A stretch of 64,000 nt of DNA from an uncultured Dokdonia sp. Its GTDB lineage: Bacteria > Bacteroidota > Bacteroidia > Flavobacteriales > Flavobacteriaceae. Below the pieces are notes generated by a model. It was not told the origin of the DNA and ran no database searches. It saw nothing but the letters and a program-made list of their open reading frames with translations. The translations under genes were made by a program, and so were the position numbers. This document shows positions 45,204 to 55,637 of the stretch, piece by piece (the first letter of the stretch is position 1; every line of letters begins with the position of its first letter). The stretch is taken from NCBI GenBank assembly GCA_947503305.1, contig CANNDF010000001.1, positions 930,001 through 994,000 of the forward strand, read 5' to 3'.

Positions 45204-46553
45204 ATGAAAAAATTCATTTTTATAGCCGTGCTACTAACGTGTTTTATATCATGTCAAGATGATGATGATTATCAAAATATTATTAACGACAATTCCTTAG
45301 ATGAATCTCTCAATCTTTTAATTTCTGAATCCTCTAATGGGGAAGGAAATTCATTTTTTACACTTCCAGAAAGTGGGGATTATGCGGCAATTCCTCAAGA
45401 CCCATTAAATCCAATAACAGATGCTAAAGTTGCACTTGGGCAAATGCTTGTTCATGAAACAGCTACTGGAGGGGATCCAAAAATGGAAGATCGTAAATTC
45501 CAATATGCATGTGCAACATGTCATCCTGTAGCAGCAGGTTTTAATGCAGGAAGACGACAGGGTATCGGAGAAGGAGGTGTCGGTTTTGGGATACGTGGAG
45601 AGGGACGATTTATGGACCCTACAATGCCTTTAGACTCTCTAGATGTTCAACCTGTAAGAGTACCTACCTTGTTAAATCTTGCTTATCAGGATGTTGCTTT
45701 ATGGGATGGGCGTTTTGGAGGAACAGGAACAAATGCTGGTACAGAAGCAGGATGGGATCTTATTCCAGAAAATTTTGAAGGCTTTCAAGGAATAGAAGTA
45801 CAGGCAATGCAAGGTCAGGACGAACATAGACTGCTTGTAGATGAAAATTTTGTAGATACCTATAACTATAGGACAATGTTTGATGCAGCATTTCCTGAAC
45901 TATCTCAAGAAGAGCGTTATTCAAGAAGAACTGCGGGACTCGCTATCGCAGCTTTTAATAGGACATTGCTTTCAAATGAAGCACCATGGCAAGAGTATCT
46001 GAAAGGAGATTTAAGTGCTCTATCAGACCAAGAAAAACGAGGGGCAATTGTGTTTTTTGACGAAGGAAAATGTGTATCCTGTCATACAGGGCCAGCATTA
46101 AAAGATCGTAGATTTCACTCTTTTGGATTTGGAGAATTTGATAATACTCCAGATGCTATTGTAAAACCAGGGGTAGACATTACTAGTATTGCCAAAGGAA
46201 GAGGTAATTTTACAGGAAATCCTAATGATGATTTTAAATTTAAAACACCAACATTATATAATCTTGCAGATAATGGATTTTTTGGACATGGGAGTACGTT
46301 CTCGTCAATTAAAGACGTAATTACATATAAAAACGAAGGAATTCCTCAAAATTCAAACATACCTAGCAGTCAACTAGCAGATGAGTTTGGAGGTCTAGAA
46401 CTTACCGAAGATCAAATAAATGATCTTACGGTTTTTATATCTGAGGCGCTTAGGGATCCTAATCTCACAAGATATGTCCCTGAGGCAATAAATAGTGGCT
46501 TTTGTTTTCCTGCAAATGATGATCTAGCTAGGGCAGACCTAGGATGTGATTAA
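45204..46553 (+). CDS. Diheme cytochrome c peroxidase family lipoprotein
   Basis: 449 aa. Lipobox ISC (Cys17), then QDDDD. Heme c sites CATCH (103-107) and CVSCH (290-294). YQDVALWDGRFGG corresponds to the Trp segment of the family, and an insertion (GTNAGTEAGWDLIPENFEGFQGIEVQAMQGQ) lengthens it relative to the 357-aa paralogue at 35186. It has no MbnP-like partner beside it and is probably a peroxidase or other electron-transfer enzyme of the periplasm. An inverted repeat lies just upstream. It is convergent with the aminopeptidase gene, with a seven-base gap. Confidence 0.87.
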   Translation: MKKFIFIAVLLTCFISCQDDDDYQNIINDNSLDESLNLLISESSNGEGNSFFTLPESGDYAAIPQDPLNPITDAKVALGQMLVHETATGGDPKMEDRKFQYACATCHPVAAGFNAGRRQGIGEGGVGFGIRGEGRFMDPTMPLDSLDVQPVRVPTLLNLAYQDVALWDGRFGGTGTNAGTEAGWDLIPENFEGFQGIEVQAMQGQDEHRLLVDENFVDTYNYRTMFDAAFPELSQEERYSRRTAGLAIAAFNRTLLSNEAPWQEYLKGDLSALSDQEKRGAIVFFDEGKCVSCHTGPALKDRRFHSFGFGEFDNTPDAIVKPGVDITSIAKGRGNFTGNPNDDFKFKTPTLYNLADNGFFGHGSTFSSIKDVITYKNEGIPQNSNIPSSQLADEFGGLELTEDQINDLTVFISEALRDPNLTRYVPEAINSGFCFPANDDLARADLGCD

Positions 46554-46560
46554 ATAACGT

Positions 46561-47853
46561 TTATGAGTTCATTAATTCCTCAATTTCTTCTACGGTAATA
46601 GGGATATCACGCATAAGATTAAAAGGTTGCCCATTTTCTTGAATCACTACATCATCTTCAAGTCGAATACCAAAACCTTCATCTGGAATATAGATACCAG
46701 GTTCTACAGTAAATACATTACCTGCCTGCATAGGTTCATGAAGTAATCCATAATCATGTGTATCCAGTCCCATATGATGTGAGGTGCCATGCATGAAGTA
46801 TTTTTTATAAGCAGGCCAGTCTGGGTTTTCATTTTGAATATCGGCTTTGTCTAATAAGCCTAACCCTAGTAGTTCGGAGGTCATTATCTTTCCTACTTCT
46901 ATATGATATTGTTCCCAGTATGCTCCTGGGATCAGCATTTTAGTAGCTTCATCTTTTACTCGTAATACAGCATTATAGACATCTTTTTGTCGTTGTGTAT
47001 AACGACCATTGACTGGAATCGTACGTGTCATATCGCTAGAATAATTTGCATATTCTGCACCGATATCCATTAAAATAAGATCTCCATCTTTACACTGTTG
47101 GTTATTTTCTATATAGTGTAATACATTGGCATTATTTCCAGACGCAACAATGGGTGTATAGGCAAATTTCTTAGAGCGATTACGTAAAAACTCGTGCATA
47201 TATTCAGCTTCGATTTCATATTCCCATACTCCTGGTTGTACAAAACCTAATACACGCCTGAAACCTTTATTAGTAATATCACATGCTTTTTGTATTAAGT
47301 CTATTTCTATAGGGTCTTTTACAGCACGTAAACGTTGTAAAATAGGATTACTTTTTGCAATAGAATGCGCAGGATATTTTCCTTTAAGCCATTTTGTATA
47401 TCGATCTTCGCGCGTCTCAGTTTCTACAGAAGCTCTATAATGCTCATTGGTATTTATATATACAGTATCGCATTGTGTCATCAATTCAAACATAATCTTC
47501 TCCATGTCCTGAAGCCAGTATACTGTTTTGATTCCTGATACTTCTAAAGCGCGTTCTTTGGTTAGTTTTTCTCCTTCCCAAACAGCAATGTGTTCATTGG
47601 TTTCTTTTAAGAAAAGAATCTCTCGATGCTTTTCTTTTGGACAATCTGGAAATACCACTAGGATAGATTCTTCCTGATCTACACCGCTTAAATAAAAGAT
47701 GTCTCTATGTTGCTCAAAAGGCATTGTAGAGTCTGCACTTATAGGATAGATATCATTACTATTAAAAACAGCAAGACTGTTAGGTTTCATTTGCGCTGCA
47801 AAATTCTTACGGTTTTTTATGTACAGGTTGCGATCTATAGGATGGTATTTCAT
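46561..47853 (-). CDS. pepP: Xaa-Pro aminopeptidase (aminopeptidase P family)
   Basis: 430 aa. N-terminal creatinase-like domain (about 1-165; NSNDIYPISADSTMPFEQHRDIFYLSG) and pita-bread catalytic domain with the dimetal ligands: Asp in ILMDIGAEYANYSSD and DMTRT, His in MHGTSHHMGLDTHD, Glu in FTVEPGIYIP and GIRLEDDV. It releases N-terminal residues preceding proline. No signal peptide, so cytoplasmic. Confidence 0.92.
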   Translation of the reverse strand: MKYHPIDRNLYIKNRKNFAAQMKPNSLAVFNSNDIYPISADSTMPFEQHRDIFYLSGVDQEESILVVFPDCPKEKHREILFLKETNEHIAVWEGEKLTKERALEVSGIKTVYWLQDMEKIMFELMTQCDTVYINTNEHYRASVETETREDRYTKWLKGKYPAHSIAKSNPILQRLRAVKDPIEIDLIQKACDITNKGFRRVLGFVQPGVWEYEIEAEYMHEFLRNRSKKFAYTPIVASGNNANVLHYIENNQQCKDGDLILMDIGAEYANYSSDMTRTIPVNGRYTQRQKDVYNAVLRVKDEATKMLIPGAYWEQYHIEVGKIMTSELLGLGLLDKADIQNENPDWPAYKKYFMHGTSHHMGLDTHDYGLLHEPMQAGNVFTVEPGIYIPDEGFGIRLEDDVVIQENGQPFNLMRDIPITVEEIEELMNS

Positions 47854-47927
47854 AATTATAATATTTCAAAAAATAATAGATATCCAAAAATAAGGATTGC
47901 AGTTTTTAATAAATACGCCAAATGGCA

Positions 47928-48509
47928 TTATTTTATATTTTTTCGAATCCTACTCATATGTCTAAGTGAGATACCAAGAAATGAAGCTAAATAATGCAAA
48001 GGGACTTTTTGGATTAATGTAGGTTCGTTTTGGAGTAATTTATGATACCGCTCTTCGGGTGTTAATGTAAGTAAATCAATACGGTGATCGTCTATTTTGT
48101 ATATCTGATTTTCGATAAGATTATAATAAAAAGTATAAAATGCCTTGTTGTTTTGCATTAAGTATTTGAATTCCTGAATCGTAATGACTTGTAAATCACA
48201 ATCGGTTATGGCTTTGATATTCTTTCTAGAAGGCACTTTGTTTTTAAAGCTATTAAGTGCTGCGGTACACGAGTTTTTTAATGCTAAGTAGGTCGTTTTT
48301 TCTTCATCCAAAACCTCTAATGAATGCTGTAAAATCCCAGATTCTATATAGCAAAAATGTTTGCAAACGGTTCCTTTCTTTACAAACAACTCGTTTTTTG
48401 AGAGGTTTGTTTGACAGAAAGTATTAAGAATTTCAGGAACAAGATGTGTAAGTGATATATCATTAATGACAGTATGTAGATAAATCTCAAAAGAAGTAGA
48501 AGGTGTCAT
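47928..48509 (-). CDS. Crp/Fnr family transcriptional regulator
   Basis: 193 aa. A cyclic-nucleotide-binding-like beta-roll (about 20-120; ELFVKKGTVCKHFCYIESGILQHSLE) and a short C-terminal helix-turn-helix (about 150-193; ERYHKLLQNEPTLIQKVPLHYLASFLGISLRHMSRIRKNI). It lacks the FNR-type N-terminal cysteine cluster and a clear cAMP-binding motif, as is common in Bacteroidota members; the signal is unknown. Divergent from the sortilin-like gene, it may regulate it or the neighbouring diheme peroxidase (inference). Confidence 0.88.
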   Translation of the reverse strand: MTPSTSFEIYLHTVINDISLTHLVPEILNTFCQTNLSKNELFVKKGTVCKHFCYIESGILQHSLEVLDEEKTTYLALKNSCTAALNSFKNKVPSRKNIKAITDCDLQVITIQEFKYLMQNNKAFYTFYYNLIENQIYKIDDHRIDLLTLTPEERYHKLLQNEPTLIQKVPLHYLASFLGISLRHMSRIRKNIK

Positions 48510-48719
48510 TATAGATACGCTGTTTTATAGAATGGATTAAAAGTACAAAAAGCAATAGTAGCTTTTTTGTAACTTCATAAGGATAATAATGATTCCGTAT
48601 ATATAAGTAAAGGGATACTTTGATGATGAGTAATCCCTTAATCGTGTTAAACCCATATCAAAAGTTTTGGCAACATCTCACATTTCCGTACTTTCAAGCC
48701 ACTAAAACGAAAACCAAAA

Positions 48720-51569
48720 ATGAAATTACGTTATCTTCTCACTTCGGGAGTGATGTTATTTGCTTTCGCGAAAGCAAATGCACAACAACCCGCAACATCC
48801 GCTTTACAAGTAGAACAGGCATTGATGCAGAAACGAACTGCCATGCAAAAATCACTGGTGAAGAATCTTCCTTTTGAAAATATAGGCCCTTCTGTTATGA
48901 GTGGTCGTGTTGTAGATCTAGCTGTAAATCCAGATATGCCTTCGGAGTTTTATGTAGGATATGCAAGTGGTGGTGTATGGTATACTCACAATAATGGAAC
49001 TACGTTTGAACCTGTATTAGATACTAGCGATACACAGAACGTAGGAGATATTGCTGTAGATTGGAAAAGCGGTACGATATGGGTAGGAACTGGAGAAAAT
49101 AATTCTTCGCGTTCAAGTTATGCAGGAATTGGAATCTTAAAATCTACAGATAAAGGAACGACATGGACACATGTAGGACTTTCTGACTCACATCATATAG
49201 GACGTATTCTTATCAACCCTCAAAACCCAGATGAGGTTGTGGTGGGAGTAGTAGGTCATTTGTATTCTGATAATGATGAACGTGGGGTATATAAAACCAA
49301 AGATGGAGGAGCGACATGGACCAAAACTCTTTTTGTAAATTCAGAAAGTGGGATTATAGATATAGACCATGACCCTGCAAATTATAATCTGATGTATGCT
49401 TCTGCTTGGGATAAAGATCGTAAAGCATGGAATTTTGACGGATCTGGATCTGGATCTGGAGTCTATAAAAGTACTGATGGGGGAGACTCCTGGGAAAAGT
49501 TAAATGGATTCCCTTCTGGAGATGGGGTAGGACGTATAGGATTGGCAGTATATAATTCAAATACAGTATATGCCGTACATGATAGTCAGTTTCGCCGGAA
49601 GGCAGACAAGAAAAAAGATAAGACGTCAAATGCTCTTACAAAAGATGATTTTAAATCAATGACCAAGGATGTTTTTCTTGCTATAGAAAATAAAAAACTG
49701 AATAATTTCTTAAAACAAAATGGGTTTCAGGAAAAATATCGTGCAGAAAATGTAAAAGCGATGGTCAGAGAAGGTTCTGTACAACCTGCAGATCTCGCAA
49801 CCTATCTAGAAACGGCAAATACACAGCTTTTTGATACACCCGTAACTGGAGCAGAAGTGTATCGATCTGATGACGCAGGTAAAACATGGAAAAAAACTCA
49901 TGAAGGATACCTTGATGATATCTATTATAGCTATGGGTATTATTTTGGCGAGATTCATGTAAACCCTCAAGACGATCAAGATATTTATATCTACGGAGTA
50001 CCTATTATTACCTCAAAAGACGGAGGAAAAACGTTTAAGAATATAGGTGCAGAAAACGTCCATGCCGATCATCATGCGTTGTGGATTAATCCCAAAAATG
50101 AAAAACACTTAATCAATGGAAATGATGGAGGGGTAAATATAACCTATGACGATGGCGAAAATTGGATCAAAGCAAATCAACCTAATGTAGGGCAGTTTTA
50201 TGCTATTCAGGTAGATAATGAAGAGCCCTATAATGTATATGGAGGTCTACAGGACAATGGCGTGTGGGTAGGTGCAAATAATGCTCCCGAAAACAAAGGA
50301 TGGCATCAAAGCGGACAATACCCTTGGGAAAGTATAATGGGAGGAGATGGAATGCAAGTACAGGTAGATAGTCGTGATGCAAATGTGGTATATACAGGAT
50401 TTCAATTTGGAAATTATTTTAGGATCAATCGAGAGACCGAAGATTTTAAGCGATTTTCTATCAAGCATGAGTTAGGAGAAAAACCATATCGTTTTAACTG
50501 GCAGACTCCTATATTATTAAGTTCACACAATCAAGATATTTTATATCTGGGAGGTAATAAGTTAATGCGCTCTATGAATCAAGGCGATGACTGGACTGCT
50601 GTAAGTAAAGACCTTACCAATGGTGGTAAAGACGGGAATGTTGCTTATGGAACATTAACTACGATAAGCGAGTCTCCATTTGAGTTTGGTCTTATTTATA
50701 CAGGAAGTGATGATGGTAAGGTATATGTGACTAAGAATTCAGGAGGGAGCTGGACAGATATCGGAACGAGTTTTCCTAAAGATTTATGGGTATCTAGAGT
50801 GGTCGCGTCAGAACACAAAAAAGAGCGTGTGTATGTCACTTTAAATGGATATCGTTGGGATGACTTTACTACCTATGTATATGTATCTGATAACTATGGG
50901 CAATCATGGAAAAATATTTCGGCAGGCATTCCTATGTCTCCTGTGAATGTGATTGTAGAAGATCCTAAAAAAGATACTATTATATATGTAGGGACAGATA
51001 ATGGAGCCTATGTAAGTGTAGATGGAGGAGATTCATATCACGCTTTTGCTCAAGGATTACCCGCTGTGGCGATACATGATATAAAAATTCAAAAAAGAGA
51101 AAACCACCTATTACTAGGAACTCACGGGCGTAGTATTTATAAGGCAGATATAACACCTATTCAAAAGATGGATGTATCCAAAGGAACCCAGCTTTTTGAA
51201 GTGGCTTCTGTACGCAATTCATCACGTTGGGGAAATAGTTTTAGTGTGTGGAGAGATCCATTTGAACCTAAGGTTGCTGTATCCTATGTTACAAGTTCGT
51301 TAGGTAAATTCTCATTAGTAGTAAAAGATGAAAATGAAAAAGAATTACAACGGATACCTTTATCTTCACAGGTAGGAGTAAATGTCGTAGACTATGATCT
51401 TACGATTACTGAAAAAGGAAAAAAAGCACTTGAAAAATCAAACGCTGAGTTGGATATTCAAAAAGCCAAAAACGGCAACTATTATTTGCCTAAAGGGAAG
51501 TATACCCTTGTATTAGATGCAGGAGGTGGAAATTCGAGTGTTGCAACAACGATGTTGGAAATAAAATAA
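48720..51569 (+). CDS. Secreted sortilin/VPS10-like BNR-repeat protein
   Basis: 949 aa. Signal peptide MKLRYLLTSGVMLFAFAKANAQ, in which AFAKA is encoded by the iterated palindrome. At least nine Asp-box (BNR) motifs mark one or two beta-propellers: STDKGTTW, TKDGGATW, STDGGDSW, SDDAGKTW, SKDGGKTF, TYDDGENW, TKNSGGSW, SDNYGQSW, SVDGGDSY. The sequence resembles the VPS10/sortilin-like glycosyl-hydrolase-annotated proteins of Bacteroidota, whose function is not established. The last about 150 residues form a separate beta-domain; no T9SS tail is visible. A terminator follows. Confidence 0.87.
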   Translation: MKLRYLLTSGVMLFAFAKANAQQPATSALQVEQALMQKRTAMQKSLVKNLPFENIGPSVMSGRVVDLAVNPDMPSEFYVGYASGGVWYTHNNGTTFEPVLDTSDTQNVGDIAVDWKSGTIWVGTGENNSSRSSYAGIGILKSTDKGTTWTHVGLSDSHHIGRILINPQNPDEVVVGVVGHLYSDNDERGVYKTKDGGATWTKTLFVNSESGIIDIDHDPANYNLMYASAWDKDRKAWNFDGSGSGSGVYKSTDGGDSWEKLNGFPSGDGVGRIGLAVYNSNTVYAVHDSQFRRKADKKKDKTSNALTKDDFKSMTKDVFLAIENKKLNNFLKQNGFQEKYRAENVKAMVREGSVQPADLATYLETANTQLFDTPVTGAEVYRSDDAGKTWKKTHEGYLDDIYYSYGYYFGEIHVNPQDDQDIYIYGVPIITSKDGGKTFKNIGAENVHADHHALWINPKNEKHLINGNDGGVNITYDDGENWIKANQPNVGQFYAIQVDNEEPYNVYGGLQDNGVWVGANNAPENKGWHQSGQYPWESIMGGDGMQVQVDSRDANVVYTGFQFGNYFRINRETEDFKRFSIKHELGEKPYRFNWQTPILLSSHNQDILYLGGNKLMRSMNQGDDWTAVSKDLTNGGKDGNVAYGTLTTISESPFEFGLIYTGSDDGKVYVTKNSGGSWTDIGTSFPKDLWVSRVVASEHKKERVYVTLNGYRWDDFTTYVYVSDNYGQSWKNISAGIPMSPVNVIVEDPKKDTIIYVGTDNGAYVSVDGGDSYHAFAQGLPAVAIHDIKIQKRENHLLLGTHGRSIYKADITPIQKMDVSKGTQLFEVASVRNSSRWGNSFSVWRDPFEPKVAVSYVTSSLGKFSLVVKDENEKELQRIPLSSQVGVNVVDYDLTITEKGKKALEKSNAELDIQKAKNGNYYLPKGKYTLVLDAGGGNSSVATTMLEIK
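48762..48775. repeat. Iterated palindrome, copy 8 (in signal-peptide codons)
   Basis: Perfect copy, extended to a perfect 22-bp palindrome at 48758-48779, inside the signal-peptide codons of the sortilin-like gene. Confidence 0.92.
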
Positions 51570-51904
51570 AAACAAACGAGGCTAACTTAGATATATAAAA
51601 CCCATTGAACATAAACAATGGGTTTTTTTATATCCCATTAAATCATTAGAATTTTTTTAGATTCATAGATAAAAATCTTTTCAGAAATGGCTTAAGAAAA
51701 TGTCATTTCTCGCATTTCTTTAGGAGTGCATATCCACATGAATTGCGAGGAATTACTATGACTAGGCTATGAGATTTCTGATGCAGTAATAGTTTTAATA
51801 TCTTACAATAAGATAACCCGATCTTTTGTAAAAGGTCATTAATACCATTTTTTTAATACGGTACTATAGTAGCAATAGAATGCCATTTTTTGTATTTTTA
51901 AAAC
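51570..51904. other. Intergenic region before the CDF transporter
   Basis: Contains the terminator at 51597-51629 and then about 275 bases of AT-rich DNA with no convincing gene or RNA. No canonical promoter pair was recognised for the CDF gene. Confidence 0.5.
51597..51629 (+). terminator. Intrinsic terminator of the sortilin-like gene
   Basis: Stem AAAACCCATTG/CAATGGGTTTT with an 8-nt loop and a T run. Confidence 0.85.
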
Positions 51905-52798
51905 ATGTCTCACAATCATCATCATCATGGACATACACATGATACAGGTAATATAAAAGTTGCTTTTTTTATAAATCTCGTCTTTACTATTATTGAGATT
52001 ATAGGAGGAGTAATGACTAATAGTATTGCTATTTTATCAGATGCTGTACATGATTTAGGAGATAGCTTATCATTAGGTCTTGCATGGTATTTTCAGAATT
52101 ACTCAAAAAAAAAGGAATCAAAAAATTATAGTTATGGATATAGTCGTTTCTCCTTATTAGGAGCCATCATTAACTCTATAGTTTTAGTAGTAGGTAGTTT
52201 TTTTATTATCATAAAGGCCATCCCAAGATTAATACATCCGGAACAGCCTGAAACCCAAGGGATGATAATCTTGGCCATTATGGGGGTTGTTTTTAATGGT
52301 GCCGCCGTATTACGTTTAAAAAAAGGGACGAGTATTAATGAGCGTGTCGTTTCCTTACATTTACTAGAAGATGTTTTAGGATGGGTAGCCGTACTTATAG
52401 GTTCTATAATAATGCACTTTTATGACATCCCAATAATAGATCCTATTTTATCATTAGGGATAGCATTGTTTATTCTTTTTAACGTATATAAAAACCTTAA
52501 AGAAACCATTCAAATTGTGATGCAGGGAACTCCAGAGAATACAAATCATGAAGATGTGACAAAATGCATATTAGCATTTTCTGAAGTTCAAGAAATACAC
52601 GATTTGCATATTTGGAGTATGGATGGAGCATTCAATATTTTAACAGCACATCTTGTGATAAAAGGAGATCCATCGTTATCAGATATTATTTCGCTTAAAG
52701 CGAAAGTAAAAGAAGCGCTTCATTCACTCTCTATTGAACACGCAACGATAGAGTTTGAAGGAATTGACGAATCATGTAGCGTACATCACAAACATTGA
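51905..52798 (+). CDS. Cation diffusion facilitator (CDF) family metal efflux transporter
   Basis: 297 aa. His-rich N-terminus (MSHNHHHHGHTHDTG) for metal delivery; six transmembrane segments with the tetrahedral transport site in SDAVHDLGDS (helix 2) and LLEDVLGW (helix 5), HxxxD type as in Zn2+ exporters. The C-terminal cytoplasmic domain (about 210-297) carries IHDLHIWSMDGAFNILTAHLV and ends in SCSVHHKH. It exports Zn2+ or similar divalent ions. The second palindrome type lies in frame at 52689-52705. Confidence 0.93.
   Translation: MSHNHHHHGHTHDTGNIKVAFFINLVFTIIEIIGGVMTNSIAILSDAVHDLGDSLSLGLAWYFQNYSKKKESKNYSYGYSRFSLLGAIINSIVLVVGSFFIIIKAIPRLIHPEQPETQGMIILAIMGVVFNGAAVLRLKKGTSINERVVSLHLLEDVLGWVAVLIGSIIMHFYDIPIIDPILSLGIALFILFNVYKNLKETIQIVMQGTPENTNHEDVTKCILAFSEVQEIHDLHIWSMDGAFNILTAHLVIKGDPSLSDIISLKAKVKEALHSLSIEHATIEFEGIDESCSVHHKH
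52689..52705. repeat. Second palindrome type TTTCGCTT-N-AAGCGAAA, copy 2
   Basis: Same 8-bp arms as at 36337-36353, here coding SLKAK near the end of the CDF gene. Confidence 0.6.
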
Positions 52799-52876
52799 TT
52801 GATGTATTTCTAACAATACTATAATAACAGATTAATTACTTTGTGCGACACCTAATAGTGAATAAACGTATTAAAG

Positions 52877-52908
52877 TTTGTTAAAAAAACGTTTGCGCCG
52901 TACTTTTG
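52877..52908 (+). promoter_or_regulatory. Promoter of the sdhCAB operon
   Basis: TTTG (52877-52880), 20-base spacer, TACTTTTG (52901-52908): an exact match to the Bacteroidota TTTG/TAnnTTTG promoter. The predicted start near 52912 leaves a leader of about 18 bases and excludes the in-frame TTG at 52906 as start. Confidence 0.75.
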
Positions 52909-52929
52909 ATATTCATAAATCAACCTTCT

Positions 52930-53607
52930 ATGAGCGGATTATTAAAATCATCGATAGGCAGAAAAGTGGCAATGGCTCTTTCTGGCCTTTTTCTCGTTGT
53001 CTTTCTTACACAACATTTTGTCATTAATTTACTGTCAGTTTTTTCTGAAGAAACACACAATACAGTATCTCATTTTATGGGAACAAATCCATTTGTGCAG
53101 TTTGGACTCCAACCTGTACTAATCTTTGGAGTATTTTTTCATTTTATAATGGGAATCAAATTAGAATTACAAAACAGGAAATCTAGACCTGTAGCCTATG
53201 CAAGCTATAAAGGAAGTGCAAATGCAAGTTGGATGTCTCGTAATATGATCTACACAGGTCTCGTGATACTAGCTTTTTTAGGACTCCATTTTTATGATTT
53301 TTTTATTCCAGAACTCATTCATAAATATGCAGAAAATCATACTGCAGAGGTAGGAGACTCTACACGTTATTATGCTGAGACGATACATAAGTTTGAGCAA
53401 CCATGGAGAGTAGGGATTTATGTAATTTCATTTGTGCTGTTAATGCTTCACTTATTACATGGATTCCAGTCTTCTTTCCAATCTATAGGATTTAATAATA
53501 AGTATTCTAAGGCTCTTAAAGGGTTTACAAGAGCATGGGCGATTCTCATCCCTCTTGGATTTATCTTTATAGCAATTTATCATCACTTTAATCAAATCCC
53601 ACATTAA
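52930..53607 (+). CDS. sdhC: Succinate dehydrogenase/fumarate reductase cytochrome b subunit
   Basis: 225 aa from [19 protein letters not shown]; the promoter location fixes this ATG. Five transmembrane segments with heme-ligand candidate histidines ([49 protein letters not shown]), the single-subunit, diheme type B membrane anchor found in Bacteroidota. It passes electrons between the flavoprotein/Fe-S subunits and menaquinone. It is 10 bases before sdhA. Confidence 0.93.
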   Translation: MSGLLKSSIGRKVAMALSGLFLVVFLTQHFVINLLSVFSEETHNTVSHFMGTNPFVQFGLQPVLIFGVFFHFIMGIKLELQNRKSRPVAYASYKGSANASWMSRNMIYTGLVILAFLGLHFYDFFIPELIHKYAENHTAEVGDSTRYYAETIHKFEQPWRVGIYVISFVLLMLHLLHGFQSSFQSIGFNNKYSKALKGFTRAWAILIPLGFIFIAIYHHFNQIPH

Positions 53608-53617
53608 AAGAAAAGCT

Positions 53618-55630
53618 ATGGCATTAGACTCTAAAATACCTCAAGGACCACTAGCAGATCAGTGGACAAATCATAAAAATAAAATAAACCTTGTAAATCC
53701 AGCAAATAAGCGTCTTATAGATGTGATTGTTGTAGGAACAGGTTTAGCAGGAGGTTCTGCAGCAGCAACTCTGGCAGAACTCGGATATAACGTAAAAGCA
53801 TTCTGTTTTCAGGATTCTCCTCGTCGTGCGCACTCTATTGCAGCTCAAGGAGGAATAAATGCAGCAAAAAACTATCAAGGAGATGGAGATTCTACCTATC
53901 GTCTTTTTTACGATACAGTAAAAGGAGGAGATTACCGTTCTAGAGAGTCCAATGTATATAGACTTGCAGAAGTATCTACAAATATTATTGATCAATGTGT
54001 GGCACAAGGAGTTCCTTTTGCACGAGATTATGGAGGATTACTAGATAATCGTTCTTTTGGAGGGGTATTAGTAAGTCGTACATTTTATGCCAAAGGACAA
54101 ACGGGACAGCAATTACTCTTAGGGGCATACTCTGCAATGAACCGTCAGATAGGACGTGGTAAGATCAAAATGTATAACCGCCATGAGATGTTGGATGTCG
54201 TCATTGTTGATGGTAAAGCGAGAGGTATTATTACACGTAATCTTATTACAGGAGAAATAGAAAGACATAGCGCACATGCAGTTGTATTAGGAACTGGGGG
54301 ATATGGAAATGTATTCTACCTTTCTACCAATGCAATGGGGAGTAATGTAACTGCAGCATGGAAAGCGCATAAAAGAGGAGCGTATTTTGCAAACCCTTGT
54401 TATACACAAATTCACCCTACCTGTATTCCAGTATCTGGCGATCATCAATCTAAGCTCACATTAATGTCAGAGTCTTTGCGTAATGACGGACGTATCTGGG
54501 TGCCTAAGAAAAAAGAAGATGCTATTGCCATACGAGAAGGACGTTTAAAACCTACAGATCTGTCTGAAGAAGATAGAGATTACTACTTAGAACGTCGTTA
54601 TCCGGCTTTTGGAAATTTAGTGCCTAGGGATGTTGCTTCTCGAGCTGCAAAAGAACGATGCGATGCAGGTTTTGGAGTAAATAAAACAGGAGAAGCCGTG
54701 TACTTGGATTTTGCTTCGGCAATAGAACGTTATGGTAAAGAACAAGCATATATACATCATGAAGATGCCAATAATCCAGCTGTTGTAAAACGATTAGGGC
54801 AAGAGGTCGTAAAAAATAAGTATGGAAACCTCTTTCAAATGTATGAGAAAATTGTAGATCAAAACCCTTATGAGACCCCTATGATGATATATCCTGCGGT
54901 ACATTATACAATGGGAGGTATATGGGTAGACTATAACCTGCAAACTACAGTTCCAGGATTATATGCAATAGGAGAAGCAAACTTCTCAGATCATGGTGCA
55001 AACCGATTAGGAGCATCTGCTCTTATGCAAGGACTGGCCGATGGATATTTTGTACTGCCTTACACCATAGGAGATTATCTGTCAGACGACATTCGTACAG
55101 GTCCAATTTCTACAGATTCTCCGGAGTTTGAAGAAGCAGAGAAAAATGTAAAATCTCAAATAGAAACTCTAATTAATAATAACGGTTCAAAACCTGTAGA
55201 TCATTTCCATAAGCGTTTAGGTAAAATTATGTGGAACAAATGCGGAATGTCACGTAATGCTACTGATCTACAAAGTGCTATAGATGAAATTTCAGCACTT
55301 CGTACAGAATTTTATGCAGAAGTACGCGTGCCAGGAACAGCTTCAGAGTTTAATGAAGAACTTGCAAAAGCAATGCGAGTAGCAGACTTCTTAGAATTAG
55401 GAGAATTGTTTGCAAAAGATGCACTTACTAGAAATGAATCGTGTGGAGGACATTTTAGAGAAGAGTCTGTAGAACTCGATGGTCCTCAAAAAGGAGAAGC
55501 AAAGCGTGATGATAAAAATTTCACATTTGTATCTGCATGGGAATATAAAGGAGAGCCTAAAGATGCAGTATTGCATAAAGAAGCGCTTACCTATGAAAAT
55601 ATTGAATTAAAACAAAGAAGCTATAAATAA
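53618..55630 (+). CDS. sdhA: Succinate dehydrogenase/fumarate reductase flavoprotein subunit
   Basis: 670 aa. FAD-binding [22 protein letters not shown], covalent FAD-His segment [18 protein letters not shown], substrate-site [11 protein letters not shown], and [27 protein letters not shown] near the end of the FAD domain; C-terminal helical domain. It oxidises succinate in the TCA cycle (or reduces fumarate). The gene is central in sdhCAB, seven bases before sdhB. Confidence 0.96.
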   Translation: MALDSKIPQGPLADQWTNHKNKINLVNPANKRLIDVIVVGTGLAGGSAAATLAELGYNVKAFCFQDSPRRAHSIAAQGGINAAKNYQGDGDSTYRLFYDTVKGGDYRSRESNVYRLAEVSTNIIDQCVAQGVPFARDYGGLLDNRSFGGVLVSRTFYAKGQTGQQLLLGAYSAMNRQIGRGKIKMYNRHEMLDVVIVDGKARGIITRNLITGEIERHSAHAVVLGTGGYGNVFYLSTNAMGSNVTAAWKAHKRGAYFANPCYTQIHPTCIPVSGDHQSKLTLMSESLRNDGRIWVPKKKEDAIAIREGRLKPTDLSEEDRDYYLERRYPAFGNLVPRDVASRAAKERCDAGFGVNKTGEAVYLDFASAIERYGKEQAYIHHEDANNPAVVKRLGQEVVKNKYGNLFQMYEKIVDQNPYETPMMIYPAVHYTMGGIWVDYNLQTTVPGLYAIGEANFSDHGANRLGASALMQGLADGYFVLPYTIGDYLSDDIRTGPISTDSPEFEEAEKNVKSQIETLINNNGSKPVDHFHKRLGKIMWNKCGMSRNATDLQSAIDEISALRTEFYAEVRVPGTASEFNEELAKAMRVADFLELGELFAKDALTRNESCGGHFREESVELDGPQKGEAKRDDKNFTFVSAWEYKGEPKDAVLHKEALTYENIELKQRSYK

Positions 55631-55637
55631 GAAAGAT

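Noticed and set aside
52906-52929. TTG start extending sdhC by eight codons
   Set aside because: It overlaps the -7 promoter box at 52901-52908, so it cannot be in the mRNA if that promoter is used.
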